Below are positions 52,085 to 62,003 of a DNA stretch of 64,000 bases, one piece after another. This DNA comes from Clostridium_AF sediminicola (GTDB lineage Bacteria > Bacillota > Clostridia > Clostridiales > Clostridiaceae). Numbering within the stretch: position 1 is the stretch's first letter; the number at the start of each line of letters is the position of its first letter. Below the pieces are notes generated by a model. It was not told where the DNA came from and made no database searches. It was given only the letters and a program-made list of their open reading frames with translations. The position numbers and the translations under genes are program-made. The stretch covers positions 62,001-126,000 of the forward strand of contig NZ_BAABMF010000005.1 in the NCBI RefSeq assembly GCF_050402865.1, read 5' to 3'.

Positions 52085-52531
52085 ATGAATCCTCCTATTC
52101 TATAGAATTGTTTTTGCAGAGTTTCTCATGTAAAACTTAATATATATCAAAATCTAAATATTAATAAATTTAGTCTTAAATAGATTACTGTTAAACCAGA
52201 AACTCTTTAAGAATCTAGCAGGAAATAAAAGTCTATTATATATAATAGCTATTAAGCTTTTACACACACAACTATATAATACCTCTATATTTTGAAAATT
52301 TCAAAAGGTATTTTTTCCAAAACACTAAATCATTAATTTGTACTAAAAAGTAACTCAAACAATATTATAACATAATTATAATAACACATTTTTTTTATTT
52401 TTATACATTTTACATAATAATAAAAGTTTTCTGACATTTAAACAGAACTTAGTTAAAATTTTCACATTCATTAGGTTATGTGTGCTATACTATTGAAATC
52501 ATTACTACATATACTAAATAAATGTAAAAAA
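52085..52531. other. Rnf operon leader region
   Basis: A 490-base gene-free gap, very AT-rich. CAGAGTTTCT (52117-52126) and AGAAACTCT (52198-52206) are inverted arms about 70 bases apart that could close a leader RNA structure. TATAAT-like sequences are frequent (for example minus strand at 52235-52240), but none has a good -35, so no promoter is called. No Rex-type TTGTTAA palindrome was seen. Confidence 0.4.
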
Positions 52532-52571
52532 ATTTCTATTTTTATTTCACACTTAAAATAAAAATAGAAAT
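52532..52571 (-). terminator. Terminator after the lipoprotein gene
   Basis: ATTTCTATTTTTATTT and AAATAAAAATAGAAAT are perfect 16-bp arms around 8 bases, with a T-run on the minus strand, 6 bases after the stop. Confidence 0.88.
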
Positions 52572-52576
52572 CGTAT

Positions 52577-54484
52577 TTAAAATAGATTGCTCATTCTTTC
52601 TTTTTCCAATTCAACAGGAATCCACTTGCTTTCATCTTTCTTTAAAATCATTTTATATATTTCTTCTTTATTATTCTCCCTTGCTATCAAATATACTTTA
52701 CAGTAATTAGAATATTCTTGATTATAACTCAAATGTGGTTCACTCATTTTCCAAAATTGAATTTGTCCTATTTCAACCTCTTTCTCCTTTAGCTCCTGAC
52801 TAAACTCCAATCCTACCATTGAAGAGTCTAACAGCATCCCCTTAGTAGTATATTCTTTAGCTGTACTAAAAACTTTTTCTCTTTCTTTAGAATTTGGGAA
52901 AGTAGAAATTCCTGTAAGATACCACTTTTTATTATTTTCTACCATAGAAAAACTATGTTCATTATATGATAATGTACCAAATGAATCTTTTACTTCTATT
53001 TCAGCATAAATATTTGCCATATTTTTTTCATTTAATCTATATTTATTAATATTATTTAACTTTATGGTTATTTCGTATTCTTTTTTTACAGGTTCAACAT
53101 AATTTTCTTCAATATATTTAATAGCATCATATTTAGCCCACTGCTCAGGATCTTTTGAATCAATAATATATTTTTCTAAATTTTCTTTATCTTTCTCTCC
53201 TGTTAAAATGTACTTATATCCAACGTCTATTGCACCTCTCAAAGCGCACATAATATCTTTATGTTCATTATTTTCTTCAGAAGTGTGACTTTCTTTTTTA
53301 TTACCACTTTCAACAACTGTCAATTCCTCAATATTAAATACCTCTCTATTTGGCAAATCAAAATAGAGTTTTTTACCATCCGGTGTTACCGTAAAAGAGC
53401 TGCTGCCAACAACCTCTTCCTTAATTTTTTTCCCTGTACTGTCGACAATACATAATAAATAACTATTATCTTCTTTTTCTTTATTAGAAATTGTATATGC
53501 AAATCCTCCGTTACTAATAAATTTCGCTTCATAAACAAATTTATCAGTAATCTTTTCTATATTTTTTAACTCAAAAATATTCTCAATATAATAAAGTCCA
53601 AATCCAATATTACCCACTTGAAGAAGAGATTTTTTATAATTGTCTCTAAATCTAAATTCAAAAATATTATTTTCACCAATGTACTTATCGTCAATTATTT
53701 CATGAACTATTTTCCCTTCATCATTAACTAATACTGTTCTTACTTCTGGCATAACATTATCAGCATTCGTATTGTAGGGAGCAACTACATTTGCATAAAA
53801 ATAATTGTTATCTAATTTACCTTTATAATATATAAGTTCATCATTATAATATGATTCTCTCTTTTTCCCTGAATTCACATAATAAATCGAACCATTAGCT
53901 AATGTAGGATTTTCAGTATATATTTTCATATCATCTTGTGACCATTCAAAATAATTAATATAAGCGTCCTCTTTTAATTCTTTTTCTGACATAACTAATT
54001 TGTTATTCTCATTATCATATATAATTAATTTTCCACTTCCGTTAAATGCAACCTTGTCACCTTTGTTATTCCACTTTACAGTAGTAAAGAAAGGAACAAA
54101 ATCCTTAATTTGTGTAGTCTTTTTATTCTCAATATCGATTTTTTTTAGACTATAAATTCCACCATTTTCTCCTTTTATATAAACCTTTAATTTTTCTCTC
54201 CCAACTGAATTTAATTCAAGATAGAAAATTTCTTTTTTATCTTTTGAAATAGTCAAAGGAATCTGTCCTTCTTCTAATCTTATAGAAGTATCCACAAAAA
54301 TTTCATTACCCTCAATTTCATCTGAAATTTCTGATTTACCAAAAGAAATCAAAGAATTCTCTTCAGCTTCATATCCTACATCATAAGCTATATCATCTTT
54401 TATACTTCTGAGAGCGCATGAAGAAGAAAATAGCATCAACAAACCACTTACTAATATTGTGTTTATCACATTTTTTCTAGTCAT
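52577..54484 (-). CDS. Lipoprotein with beta-propeller-like sensor region
   Basis: A 635-residue exported lipoprotein. The signal peptide ends in a lipobox, LFSSSC (Cys near residue 28). Residues 60-390 contain repeated beta-strand blocks (WNNKGDKVAFNGSGKLIIYDNENNKL, FEWSQDDMKIYTENP, in parts) typical of a WD40/TolB-like propeller; the C-terminal third (VKKEYEITIKLNN, SMVENNKKWYLTG) resembles an NTF2-like fold. It lies 44 bases after the sensor kinase gene and ends the operon, so it may be an extracellular partner or target of that two-component system. No named family was recognised. Confidence 0.7.
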   Translation of the reverse strand: MTRKNVINTILVSGLLMLFSSSCALRSIKDDIAYDVGYEAEENSLISFGKSEISDEIEGNEIFVDTSIRLEEGQIPLTISKDKKEIFYLELNSVGREKLKVYIKGENGGIYSLKKIDIENKKTTQIKDFVPFFTTVKWNNKGDKVAFNGSGKLIIYDNENNKLVMSEKELKEDAYINYFEWSQDDMKIYTENPTLANGSIYYVNSGKKRESYYNDELIYYKGKLDNNYFYANVVAPYNTNADNVMPEVRTVLVNDEGKIVHEIIDDKYIGENNIFEFRFRDNYKKSLLQVGNIGFGLYYIENIFELKNIEKITDKFVYEAKFISNGGFAYTISNKEKEDNSYLLCIVDSTGKKIKEEVVGSSSFTVTPDGKKLYFDLPNREVFNIEELTVVESGNKKESHTSEENNEHKDIMCALRGAIDVGYKYILTGEKDKENLEKYIIDSKDPEQWAKYDAIKYIEENYVEPVKKEYEITIKLNNINKYRLNEKNMANIYAEIEVKDSFGTLSYNEHSFSMVENNKKWYLTGISTFPNSKEREKVFSTAKEYTTKGMLLDSSMVGLEFSQELKEKEVEIGQIQFWKMSEPHLSYNQEYSNYCKVYLIARENNKEEIYKMILKKDESKWIPVELEKERMSNLF

Positions 54485-54528
54485 ATCTCATTTCCTCCTA
54501 GCTAACCTTTGCCACCTAAAATGATATT

Positions 54529-55953
54529 TTATTTTTGAGTTTTCTTATTATTATTGAAATAAACTCTAATTTCCGTTCCCTTATTGGATTCGCTTTCAAT
54601 TTTCATTTCGGCACTGTGTCTCATCACGATTTCTTTACATATTGTTAACCCTAATCCAACTCCACCTTCTTTTCTAGATCGTGATTTATTAACTCTATAG
54701 AATGGTTCTGTTATTTTTTCTAATTCTTCTTTATCCATTCCAACTCCAAAATCTTTTATATAAATAATCTTATCTCCATTAATATCTTCATTCCCAATAA
54801 TTATCTTACCATCTAGGTTCGATGCTTTTATTGCATTTTCTAATATATTTATGAATAATTGCTTCAGTAATGCCCTGTCACCGTTAATAAATACTTCTTT
54901 ATCTTCTATAAAAACATTAATTCCTTTATTTTTGGCCTTTATATCTAAAACCGATTTTACATCTTTTAATAAATCAGAAGAATCAATTTCTTCGAACACT
55001 ACATCTTCTTCTCTAACCAAAATAAGATTCATCAAAGTCTTTGAAAGCTTTAGCATTCTATTTCCTTCAGAATAAATATACCCTAACCCTTTATCAAATT
55101 TCCCTTTATCATAATTCATATCTCTTAAAATATCAGCATATCCTATAATCGATGTCAACGGAGTTCTGATTTCATGAGTTAAATCATCAATAAATATCTG
55201 TTTATTTTCAGATTCCAATTCTAATTCTTTTATTTGCGATTGTATTTTGTCTGCCATTTTATTAAATTCAATAGCTAATTCACATATTTCATCTGAAGAT
55301 GTTATTTCCACTCTTTTTTCATAATTACCTGCTGAAATCTGTCTAACTGTTTGAGACAAATTAGTTATTGGTTTGATTACATAATTAGTAAGAACTCCTG
55401 TAACCATTGCTATTATTACAAACCCTATTAGGCCAACTAAAATAAAAAAAGAATATTGTTTATCCTTTTCCAGATCTACATAATTTATGTCTTTAATATA
55501 TGAAACCACCACTCTATTGTTATTAATTTCTATATAAGAATTAATAAACAAATAATGTTTATCCTCAATGGTTTTAAGTATATAATTATCTTTTTTAGTA
55601 CCTAAAGCCCTTTTTATATCAATTCTATTAAACAATATCAACTCTTTTGTATTTGATGCAAGTATTTGAAGCTCATCTCCAAAAATCTGAAAATAGCTTT
55701 TATCATTATAAAATACTTCAATTATCCTTTGGCTATATTCTCTAGTGGATAATGTCGTAGCATTCTGCTTATCTAAAACGTTTAGATACAACCCTATATT
55801 ATCCTTAATATTTTGAGCTTCTAAAATACTTCTATTAACTTCTCTATTTAATAGATTATTGTAAGAATTCTCGGTAATTGTGATACCGGTAATAAATAAA
55901 GTAGTAATATATATCCCGATACATAAGAGTGATATTTTCCATCTAAACCTCAT
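54529..55953 (-). CDS. Sensor histidine kinase
   Basis: A 474-residue membrane kinase: helix 1 at about residues 4-26, an extracytoplasmic domain of some 140 residues, helix 2 at about 165-192, HAMP linker, HisKA with His260 in DDLTHEIRTPLTSI, and HATPase motifs NILENAIKAS (N box), IKDFGVGMDKEE (G1), FYRVNKSRSRKEGGVGLGLTI (F/G2, in parts). It pairs with the response regulator just upstream. The signal is unknown. Confidence 0.95.
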   Translation of the reverse strand: MRFRWKISLLCIGIYITTLFITGITITENSYNNLLNREVNRSILEAQNIKDNIGLYLNVLDKQNATTLSTREYSQRIIEVFYNDKSYFQIFGDELQILASNTKELILFNRIDIKRALGTKKDNYILKTIEDKHYLFINSYIEINNNRVVVSYIKDINYVDLEKDKQYSFFILVGLIGFVIIAMVTGVLTNYVIKPITNLSQTVRQISAGNYEKRVEITSSDEICELAIEFNKMADKIQSQIKELELESENKQIFIDDLTHEIRTPLTSIIGYADILRDMNYDKGKFDKGLGYIYSEGNRMLKLSKTLMNLILVREEDVVFEEIDSSDLLKDVKSVLDIKAKNKGINVFIEDKEVFINGDRALLKQLFINILENAIKASNLDGKIIIGNEDINGDKIIYIKDFGVGMDKEELEKITEPFYRVNKSRSRKEGGVGLGLTICKEIVMRHSAEMKIESESNKGTEIRVYFNNNKKTQK

Positions 55954-55967
55954 GATATTCCTCCAAG

Positions 55968-56618
55968 TTATTCTTCAAACCTGTATCCAATTTTATAAAT
56001 AGTTTTTATTTTCTCTGTATCTAATTTTTTTCTGATTCTCTGTACATGCATATCAATAGTTCTAGTACAACCTAGATAATCATAATTCCATACTTTCCTT
56101 AATAGTTTTTCTCTAGTTAACACAGTTCCTTTATTTAAGACCAATATACTTAATAATTCAAATTCTTTAGGTGTTAGCTCAATCTCAACACCATCTTTAA
56201 TTACCTTTCTCTCCTCAAGATAAACTTGTATCCCATCAAAATTAATTATCTTTTTACCATTCGTCGTTCTTCTAATAAGTGCTTTTATTCTTGCAACAAG
56301 TTCAGGATTTTCAAATGGTTTCGTTAAATAATCATCTGCTCCTGAATTTAACCCCTTAATTTTGTCTTTTAATCCGTCCTTTGCAGTAAGCATTATCACC
56401 GGTTTATTATTTTTCTTTATATGAGGCAGTAGTTCGTATCCATTTATTTTAGGAAGCATAATATCCAAAACAACAAGATTATAATCTCCTCTTATTATTT
56501 TTTCAAGCCCTACTTTACCGTCTAAAGCATAATCTGTATCGTATCCAGCCATTTCCAAATTTAATTTAATCAAATCTAATATTGGCTCTTCATCTTCTAT
56601 TATTAAAATCTTATACAT
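55968..56618 (-). CDS. OmpR/PhoB-type response regulator
   Basis: A 216-residue regulator: receiver domain with acidic pocket Glu8/Asp9 and phospho-acceptor Asp52 (VVLDIMLPKING), switch Thr (MLTAKD) and Lys (LTKPF), then a winged-helix domain (ELTPKEFELLSILVLNKGTVLTREKLL, RTIDMHVQRIRKKL). AGGAGG precedes the ATG. It is the first gene of regulator-kinase-lipoprotein and follows the DUF218 gene by 18 bases, so four genes may be one unit. Confidence 0.96.
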   Translation of the reverse strand: MYKILIIEDEEPILDLIKLNLEMAGYDTDYALDGKVGLEKIIRGDYNLVVLDIMLPKINGYELLPHIKKNNKPVIMLTAKDGLKDKIKGLNSGADDYLTKPFENPELVARIKALIRRTTNGKKIINFDGIQVYLEERKVIKDGVEIELTPKEFELLSILVLNKGTVLTREKLLRKVWNYDYLGCTRTIDMHVQRIRKKLDTEKIKTIYKIGYRFEE

Positions 56619-56636
56619 TACTTTTCCTCCTAAAAC

Positions 56637-57395
56637 TTAAACTTTATCAAAAATTACGGATTTGATAAAAGCAAAATATTCTCTTACATAAAAATTAGGT
56701 GCTGCATAAATATATGATTTTGCTGCAATTCCTTTTACATCTAGTCCAACTCTTTTAGCAAGAAACTCTGCTCTATAAACATGAAATCCATTTGTTATCA
56801 ATGCAACTTCATCTATTTTTATATTCTCAATTTTATCTAAAATATCTTTGGAATAAATTAAATTCTCCATTGTACTTGTTGACTTATCTTCCATTATTAT
56901 CTTCTCTTCTTTTATTCCTTTTTCAATAAGATAAGCTTTCATAGCTTTTGCCTCAGATATATCTTCATCAGGACCTTTTCCTCCAGATACTATAACTTTT
57001 GTATCTGGATAAAGACTTAAATATTCTAATGCTTTTTCCATCCTATCGCTAAGCATCTTCGACATAGTACTTCCTCTTAACCCAGCTCCTAATACAATTA
57101 AATAATCCGCTTTCTCCATTTTATTATAAACACTTTTGCTAATTATAATAGTTTCAAAAATTAAAAATGTAGAAAACAGAAATAAAATACTCATTGATAA
57201 TGAAATTTTAAAAGTTTTATTAATATGTATATTTACCAAGCCTTTACTTCTCATAAAAATATATATTGACACGCAAAAAAATGCTACACCCATAATAATC
57301 CAAAATTTAGAAAAACTCATCCACCAAACTACACCATAATAAGAAAAGCTTAAAATACCTAATATTATAAAAAGAATTGAAAACCCCTTTTCCAT
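56637..57395 (-). CDS. DUF218 (YdcF/SanA/ElyC-like) membrane protein
   Basis: A 252-residue protein with three N-terminal membrane helices and a C-terminal DUF218 domain: YLIVLGAGLRGSTMSKMLSDR, KVIVSGGKGPDEDISEAKAM (in part), EDKSTSTMENLIYSK and ALITNGFHVYRA. DUF218 proteins have been linked to envelope and lipid-carrier metabolism; a specific reaction cannot be given. AGGAGG precedes the ATG. Confidence 0.88.
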   Translation of the reverse strand: MEKGFSILFIILGILSFSYYGVVWWMSFSKFWIIMGVAFFCVSIYIFMRSKGLVNIHINKTFKISLSMSILFLFSTFLIFETIIISKSVYNKMEKADYLIVLGAGLRGSTMSKMLSDRMEKALEYLSLYPDTKVIVSGGKGPDEDISEAKAMKAYLIEKGIKEEKIIMEDKSTSTMENLIYSKDILDKIENIKIDEVALITNGFHVYRAEFLAKRVGLDVKGIAAKSYIYAAPNFYVREYFAFIKSVIFDKV

Positions 57396-57614
57396 TAATA
57401 TCCTCCTATGAGTCGGCTTATGAATTAGTTCTACTTTTTATTCAAAAATATCGAATGTTTAACGATTTTTTTAATAAATTTAGTAGAAATTATTCTTAAA
57501 CGATCTCTTTCTTTAACTTTAGATTTATCCCTAATGTAGATAGACTTTCTTTATACTATCATTTTAACACTATACTATAAAAATTCGCTTATTTAAATTG
57601 TAAATAAGTTGTAT

Positions 57615-57657
57615 AAAATAAAAGAGCTTGAAGAATTTACTTCAAGCTCTTTTATTT
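57615..57657 (-). terminator. Terminator overlapping the TPR gene's stop codon
   Basis: AAATAAAAGAGCTTGAAG and CTTCAAGCTCTTTTATTT are 18-bp perfect arms around 6 bases. The remaining 57396-57614 gap shows no other clear site. Confidence 0.85.
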
Positions 57658-59371
57658 AAAACAATAATACAAACTCTGGAACCGTAACTTTATCATTTGG
57701 TCTACCATTTTCAATAGATTCTATAATTAATTTTGCTTTCTCAAAATTTTCAGTAACAATCTTTTTATAATAATCATCTGTAAACTCATCTAGCCCAGCA
57801 AATGCCTTCTGCAAGTTATAATAGCCTCTATGAATATCATCTGTAAAAGAAATGTAATAACTGCCCGCATTATTCAATGTAAGTATATCATTTTCATCTA
57901 ACTTATATGCATCTCGAAGTTCAGAAATACCTTCTTCTCCATTACCCTGTGTTAATAATAAAGATCCTAAAGTCCTATGATATTTGCCTTCATTAGGATT
58001 CAACTCTATACATTTCCTTAAAATTTCAATTCCTTTATCAATTTCACCTTTATTCACGTCTATAATAGCTAAATTATATTGAATTTCAGGTTCATTAGAA
58101 TTCAAAGTTTTAGCTTCTAAATATAATTCTTGAGCCTTGTCCAATCCATCTGCTCTTTGCAAATATATATTAGCTAAATTATCAATTATATAATAATTAT
58201 AAGGTTCTGCAAACCTTCCTACCCAAATATATGAATTGATTTTCTCCCCTTCGCCTGATCTAATTAAAATTTCCGGCATCAAAAAAGAATAATTATCAGT
58301 ATAGCTTTGATTTTTTTCAATTGACTTTTGAGCATAACTTTTAGCATTTTCTATATCACCTTGATTAATACTCAGCCATGCTGCAGTATGATATACTCTA
58401 TAATCATCATTGCTTGAAGCAAGAGCTTCGTTTATTGTCTCAGTAGCTTTAGCTGACTCTCCTAAATTATTTAAAGCCATAGCTTTTATTAGCTTAGTTT
58501 CTAAACTTATAATATCTTTTTCTTCTAATTGCTTAAGTAAATTGATAGAACCTCTTGCTGTTTTTGCATCATCTGAGTAAATTTTAGCCAACCACATTTT
58601 ATATGCAACTTCATCAGGGCTTTCATTCAGTAAATTATTTATATACTCAATATTTGCTTTTTTATTGTACACTGATGTATGAGCTAAAACATCGTATATT
58701 TTAAATTCATCATGATTCAAGTCCCACGCTTTTTTTAATAATTCAAATCCCTTTTCCCTATTGCCAACTATCATATACATCATTGCGTATTCAGACAAAT
58801 CGTACGCAGAAAGTGTATCCACTGGATATGTTGAGATCATTAATTGAGCTTTTTCATTCTCTCCTTTTGTCAAGTAAACTGCTAATAGAGTTTTTATAAG
58901 ATCTTTGTTTTCTTTGTTAATTTCAAAATATTTTTCTCCATCACTTAATGCAGAATCAATTTCTCCTATAAGATACTCATTTGTCACAATAGAATACAAA
59001 ACCTTATCATCGGTATTTTTTGTATCTTTGGTCTTTTTTATGTACTCTTTTGCACCATCTATATCACCATTGAAATTATATGCTTCTGACAAATATATAT
59101 TTTTTAAAGCTTCTATTCTATTTTCATCATATAACTTAGTTGTATCAATTTCATTATATTTTTCTATAGCTTTCTCAAAATCCCCATTGTGAAAAAAGGT
59201 TTTTCCTTCAGAAAGTTTAACTTCACTTTGCTGAATCAATAATTTGTTGTTTTCTTCTGCCTTTTTAGTAATTACTCTTTTTACGTAAAATCCCAAAAGA
59301 ATTACTACAACAATACTCAAAGATGCAATAATTGCAATCTTTTTATTCACTTCTTTATTTAATATCTTCAT
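57656..59371 (-). CDS. Membrane-anchored TPR-repeat protein
   Basis: A 571-residue protein with one N-terminal helix (KIAIIASLSIVVVILLGFYV) and a series of degenerate tetratricopeptide repeats, for example AEGKTFFHNGDFEKAIEKYNEID-like and IQYNLAIIDVNKGEIDKGIEILRKCIELNPNEGKYHRTLGSLLL (in parts). TPRs scaffold protein complexes; the partner is unknown. A GTG six codons upstream lies before AAAAGGAGAG, so the ATG at 59371 is preferred. It is a single-gene unit with its own terminator. Confidence 0.85.
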   Translation of the reverse strand: MKILNKEVNKKIAIIASLSIVVVILLGFYVKRVITKKAEENNKLLIQQSEVKLSEGKTFFHNGDFEKAIEKYNEIDTTKLYDENRIEALKNIYLSEAYNFNGDIDGAKEYIKKTKDTKNTDDKVLYSIVTNEYLIGEIDSALSDGEKYFEINKENKDLIKTLLAVYLTKGENEKAQLMISTYPVDTLSAYDLSEYAMMYMIVGNREKGFELLKKAWDLNHDEFKIYDVLAHTSVYNKKANIEYINNLLNESPDEVAYKMWLAKIYSDDAKTARGSINLLKQLEEKDIISLETKLIKAMALNNLGESAKATETINEALASSNDDYRVYHTAAWLSINQGDIENAKSYAQKSIEKNQSYTDNYSFLMPEILIRSGEGEKINSYIWVGRFAEPYNYYIIDNLANIYLQRADGLDKAQELYLEAKTLNSNEPEIQYNLAIIDVNKGEIDKGIEILRKCIELNPNEGKYHRTLGSLLLTQGNGEEGISELRDAYKLDENDILTLNNAGSYYISFTDDIHRGYYNLQKAFAGLDEFTDDYYKKIVTENFEKAKLIIESIENGRPNDKVTVPEFVLLF

Positions 59372-59389
59372 TATTTCTCTCCTTTTCAC

Positions 59390-59749
59390 ACATTATACTC
59401 TTATCTTAACAAATTTTATAATAAAAAGCTATAAAGATTCTATTTCAACTATCACTTAAGTATCTTTAACCAATTTCTTATTTATTTCTAAAATTTTTTT
59501 TACGTCAATTTATCTATTTAACAATCAAATTTCTAGCTATTTTATAAACATATAAAGTAGCTACATATAACTCTAATACGAAATTTTGATGAAAAATAAG
59601 GTAATAAACAAAATAGACTCAAATTGTTAATTATTCCCATTTTGTGGATAACATGATACAATTTTCATATGCATTATTTGGAATGTTGTAATATTTCTTT
59701 ATTGAATTGGAAATAATTAATAATAACTTTAGATTTGGAGGTACTTACA
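59390..59749. other. Gene-free gap before murT
   Basis: About 360 AT-rich bases between divergent genes. TACAAT at 59656-59661 could be a -10 for murT, but no matching -35 is evident. Nothing else was recognised. Confidence 0.4.
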
Positions 59750-61093
59750 TTGAAATTTCACCTTACTGTTTTTATATCTAAAATTGCAATGATACTCGCG
59801 AAATTACTATTTAATGGAGGAACAAACTTTCCTGGCAAAATTGCATTAAAACTTCATAATAATATTTTAAAGAAATTAGCACAAAATTATAATGTGTTAG
59901 TTATCACTGGAACTAATGGTAAAACTACTACTACTAGTATGGTGTACAACATTATAAAAAACTACGATACAGATGTTATAACCAATAGCACAGGTGCAAA
60001 TATGTTATCAGGTATAGTTTCTTGTTTTATTCAAAATTACTCAATATTTAACAATAAAAAAAACAGGTATGCTGTTATTGAAGTAGATGAAGCAAATTTA
60101 AAGTTTGTAACTGAATATATATCCCCCAGTATAATAGCAATTACAAATCTTTTTCGAGACCAAATGGATAGATATGGTGAAGTATATACTACACTCGAAA
60201 AATTACTAGAGGGTATACGAAAAAGTCCTGAATCAACTTTGATTTTAAATGGTGATGAATCTTTACTTGGTAATTTAGATGTAATAAATAAAAAAATCTA
60301 TTTCGGCTTTAAGTGCCCCATTGACAACAACAAAGAAATCACTTTGAATTCAGATGCAAAGTTTTGCAAAATTTGCAATCATCCTTATAAATACAAGTAT
60401 GTAACTTACAATCATTTAGGTAACTTTTATTGTTCAAAATGTGGATATAAAAGACCGACATTAAATTATTCTGTTAGCAAAATTAACGGTTTTACATCAC
60501 ATGGTTCTTCAATAGAAATTGATAATTATCCTTTTACTATAAACCAAAGTGGTACTTATAATGTTTATAATTCTCTTTGTGCTTATAGTATTACAAAATA
60601 TTTAAATTTTCCAATTGAAACTATAACCTATACTCTTGAAAATTTATCAAGTACATTTGGAAGACAAGAAATAGTGGATATTAATGGGAAAAACTTAAAA
60701 ATTATATTGGTTAAAAACCCAGCCGGTTTCGATGAAGCATTAAAATCAGTAAATCTAGATTCCACAAATAAAAGTCTTGCTTTACTTTTAAATGATAATT
60801 ATGCAGACGGCACTGATGTGTCATGGATTTGGGATGTATGTTTCGAAGATTTAAATCATAAAAGAATTGATGACGTTCTTGTATCGGGGATTAGATTATA
60901 CGATATGGGCATTAGATTAAAAGTTGCAGGATTAAATGAAGACTCATTTAATATCTGTGATAACTATGATAAATTATTAAAATCAATCCAAACAAATAAA
61001 AACAATAATATTTATATGTTAGCAACATATACTGCAATGATAAGCTTCAGAAAATTTTTGAACAGCAAAGGATATATAAAAAAGCTATGGTAA
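59750..61093 (+). CDS. murT: Lipid II isoglutaminyl synthase, MurT subunit
   Basis: A 447-residue Mur-ligase-type protein. The ATP loop is VITGTNGKTTTTSMVYNI; other Mur motifs are IEVDEANLKFV and NLFRDQMDRYGE. A Cys4 zinc ribbon is inserted (CKICNHPYKY and CSKCGYKRP), as in Staphylococcus MurT, and the C-terminal DUF1727 domain follows. With GatD it amidates D-Glu of the lipid II stem peptide. TTG is used as start, 7 bases after GGAGGT; an earlier TTG overlaps that site. Confidence 0.95.
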   Translation: MKFHLTVFISKIAMILAKLLFNGGTNFPGKIALKLHNNILKKLAQNYNVLVITGTNGKTTTTSMVYNIIKNYDTDVITNSTGANMLSGIVSCFIQNYSIFNNKKNRYAVIEVDEANLKFVTEYISPSIIAITNLFRDQMDRYGEVYTTLEKLLEGIRKSPESTLILNGDESLLGNLDVINKKIYFGFKCPIDNNKEITLNSDAKFCKICNHPYKYKYVTYNHLGNFYCSKCGYKRPTLNYSVSKINGFTSHGSSIEIDNYPFTINQSGTYNVYNSLCAYSITKYLNFPIETITYTLENLSSTFGRQEIVDINGKNLKIILVKNPAGFDEALKSVNLDSTNKSLALLLNDNYADGTDVSWIWDVCFEDLNHKRIDDVLVSGIRLYDMGIRLKVAGLNEDSFNICDNYDKLLKSIQTNKNNNIYMLATYTAMISFRKFLNSKGYIKKLW

Positions 61094-61110
61094 AAGACCA
61101 ATGAAAGAAG

Positions 61111-61126
61111 CAGTGCACTGTGCACT
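61111..61126. repeat. Heptad-like fragment between murT and gatD (element I)
   Basis: CAGTGCACTGTGCACT is built of overlapping CTGTGCA-type units and lies just before the GGGGTG ribosome site of gatD, inside the operon. Confidence 0.45.
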
Positions 61127-61145
61127 AAAAAAAGGGGTGTTTTTT

Positions 61146-61871
61146 ATGGAGTTAAATATTTGTCATATGTACCCAGACTTACTTAATGTATATGGGGATA
61201 TAGGAAATATACTTATATTAAAATATAGAGCTCAAAAAAGGGGGATTAAAGTAAATATTCTAAATGTTTCTATTAACAATAAGTTTGAGTTAAATAAGTA
61301 TGATATCGTTTTTTTTGGTGGGGGTCAAGATTACGAACAATCAATTGTTTCTAAGGATTTAAACAATAAAAAGAAAAAGGCTATTATTGATTATATTGAA
61401 AATAATAGAGTTTTCTTATCTATTTGCGGAGGGTATCAACTACTTGGTAAATATTACGAAACTGGTGTAGGAAATCAAATTGAAGGCTTAGACGCTTTAG
61501 ATATTTACACCAAAGCAGGTAAAAAAAGATTCATTGGAAATACTATTATATTTAATAATGAATATAAAGAAACTTATGTAGGCTTTGAAAATCATTCTGG
61601 TAGAACATATATTGGTTCACTAAAACCTTTAGGTAAAGTATTAGCTGGTTATGGGAATAACGGAGAAGATGGTTTAGAAGGATGTATCTATAAAAATACA
61701 TTTTGTACTTACTTCCACGGATCCCTTTTATCCAAAAATCCTGAATTGGCTGATAGGCTATTATCCTTAGCACTAAAAAATAAATATGGAAGTTTTATCT
61801 TACCTCCTTTAGATGATAATTTTGAGTTGAAGGCAAAAAATTTCATTATTTCTAGGGAAAAAGTACAATAG
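61146..61871 (+). CDS. gatD: Lipid II isoglutaminyl synthase, GatD glutaminase subunit
   Basis: A 241-residue class I glutamine amidotransferase of the CobB/CobQ-like type. The nucleophile is Cys94 in FLSICGGYQLLG, and the catalytic His is in CTYFHGSLLSKNPELAD. It supplies ammonia to MurT. The ATG at 61146 follows GGGGTG and starts the conserved MELNICHMYPDLLNVYGDIG; an upstream in-frame ATG would translate repeat sequence. The gap to murT is 52 bases. Confidence 0.95.
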   Translation: MELNICHMYPDLLNVYGDIGNILILKYRAQKRGIKVNILNVSINNKFELNKYDIVFFGGGQDYEQSIVSKDLNNKKKKAIIDYIENNRVFLSICGGYQLLGKYYETGVGNQIEGLDALDIYTKAGKKRFIGNTIIFNNEYKETYVGFENHSGRTYIGSLKPLGKVLAGYGNNGEDGLEGCIYKNTFCTYFHGSLLSKNPELADRLLSLALKNKYGSFILPPLDDNFELKAKNFIISREKVQ

Positions 61872-61963
61872 AAAAGAAAAATACATATATATCTAAAAAT
61901 CACTAAATTTCACTAAGAATTTTTTATTACATCGATTTTAAAGCTATATATGTTTTTTCTAGA

Positions 61964-61986
61964 CACTTAAGGATGAATTTATAAAT
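61964..61986. repeat. Direct repeat copy 1 flanking the deacetylase gene
   Basis: CACTTAAGG then ATGAATTTATAAAT; 23 bases identical to 62960-62982 except one base. The two copies lie about 1 kb apart on either side of the deacetylase gene. Confidence 0.7.
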
Positions 61987-62003
61987 CACTTTACTGCAAA
62001 AAC

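Noticed and set aside
52360..52385. Promoter for rnfC at the ATTATA clusters
   Set aside because: TATAAT-like hexamers occur on the minus strand, but no acceptable -35 sits 16-18 bases away.
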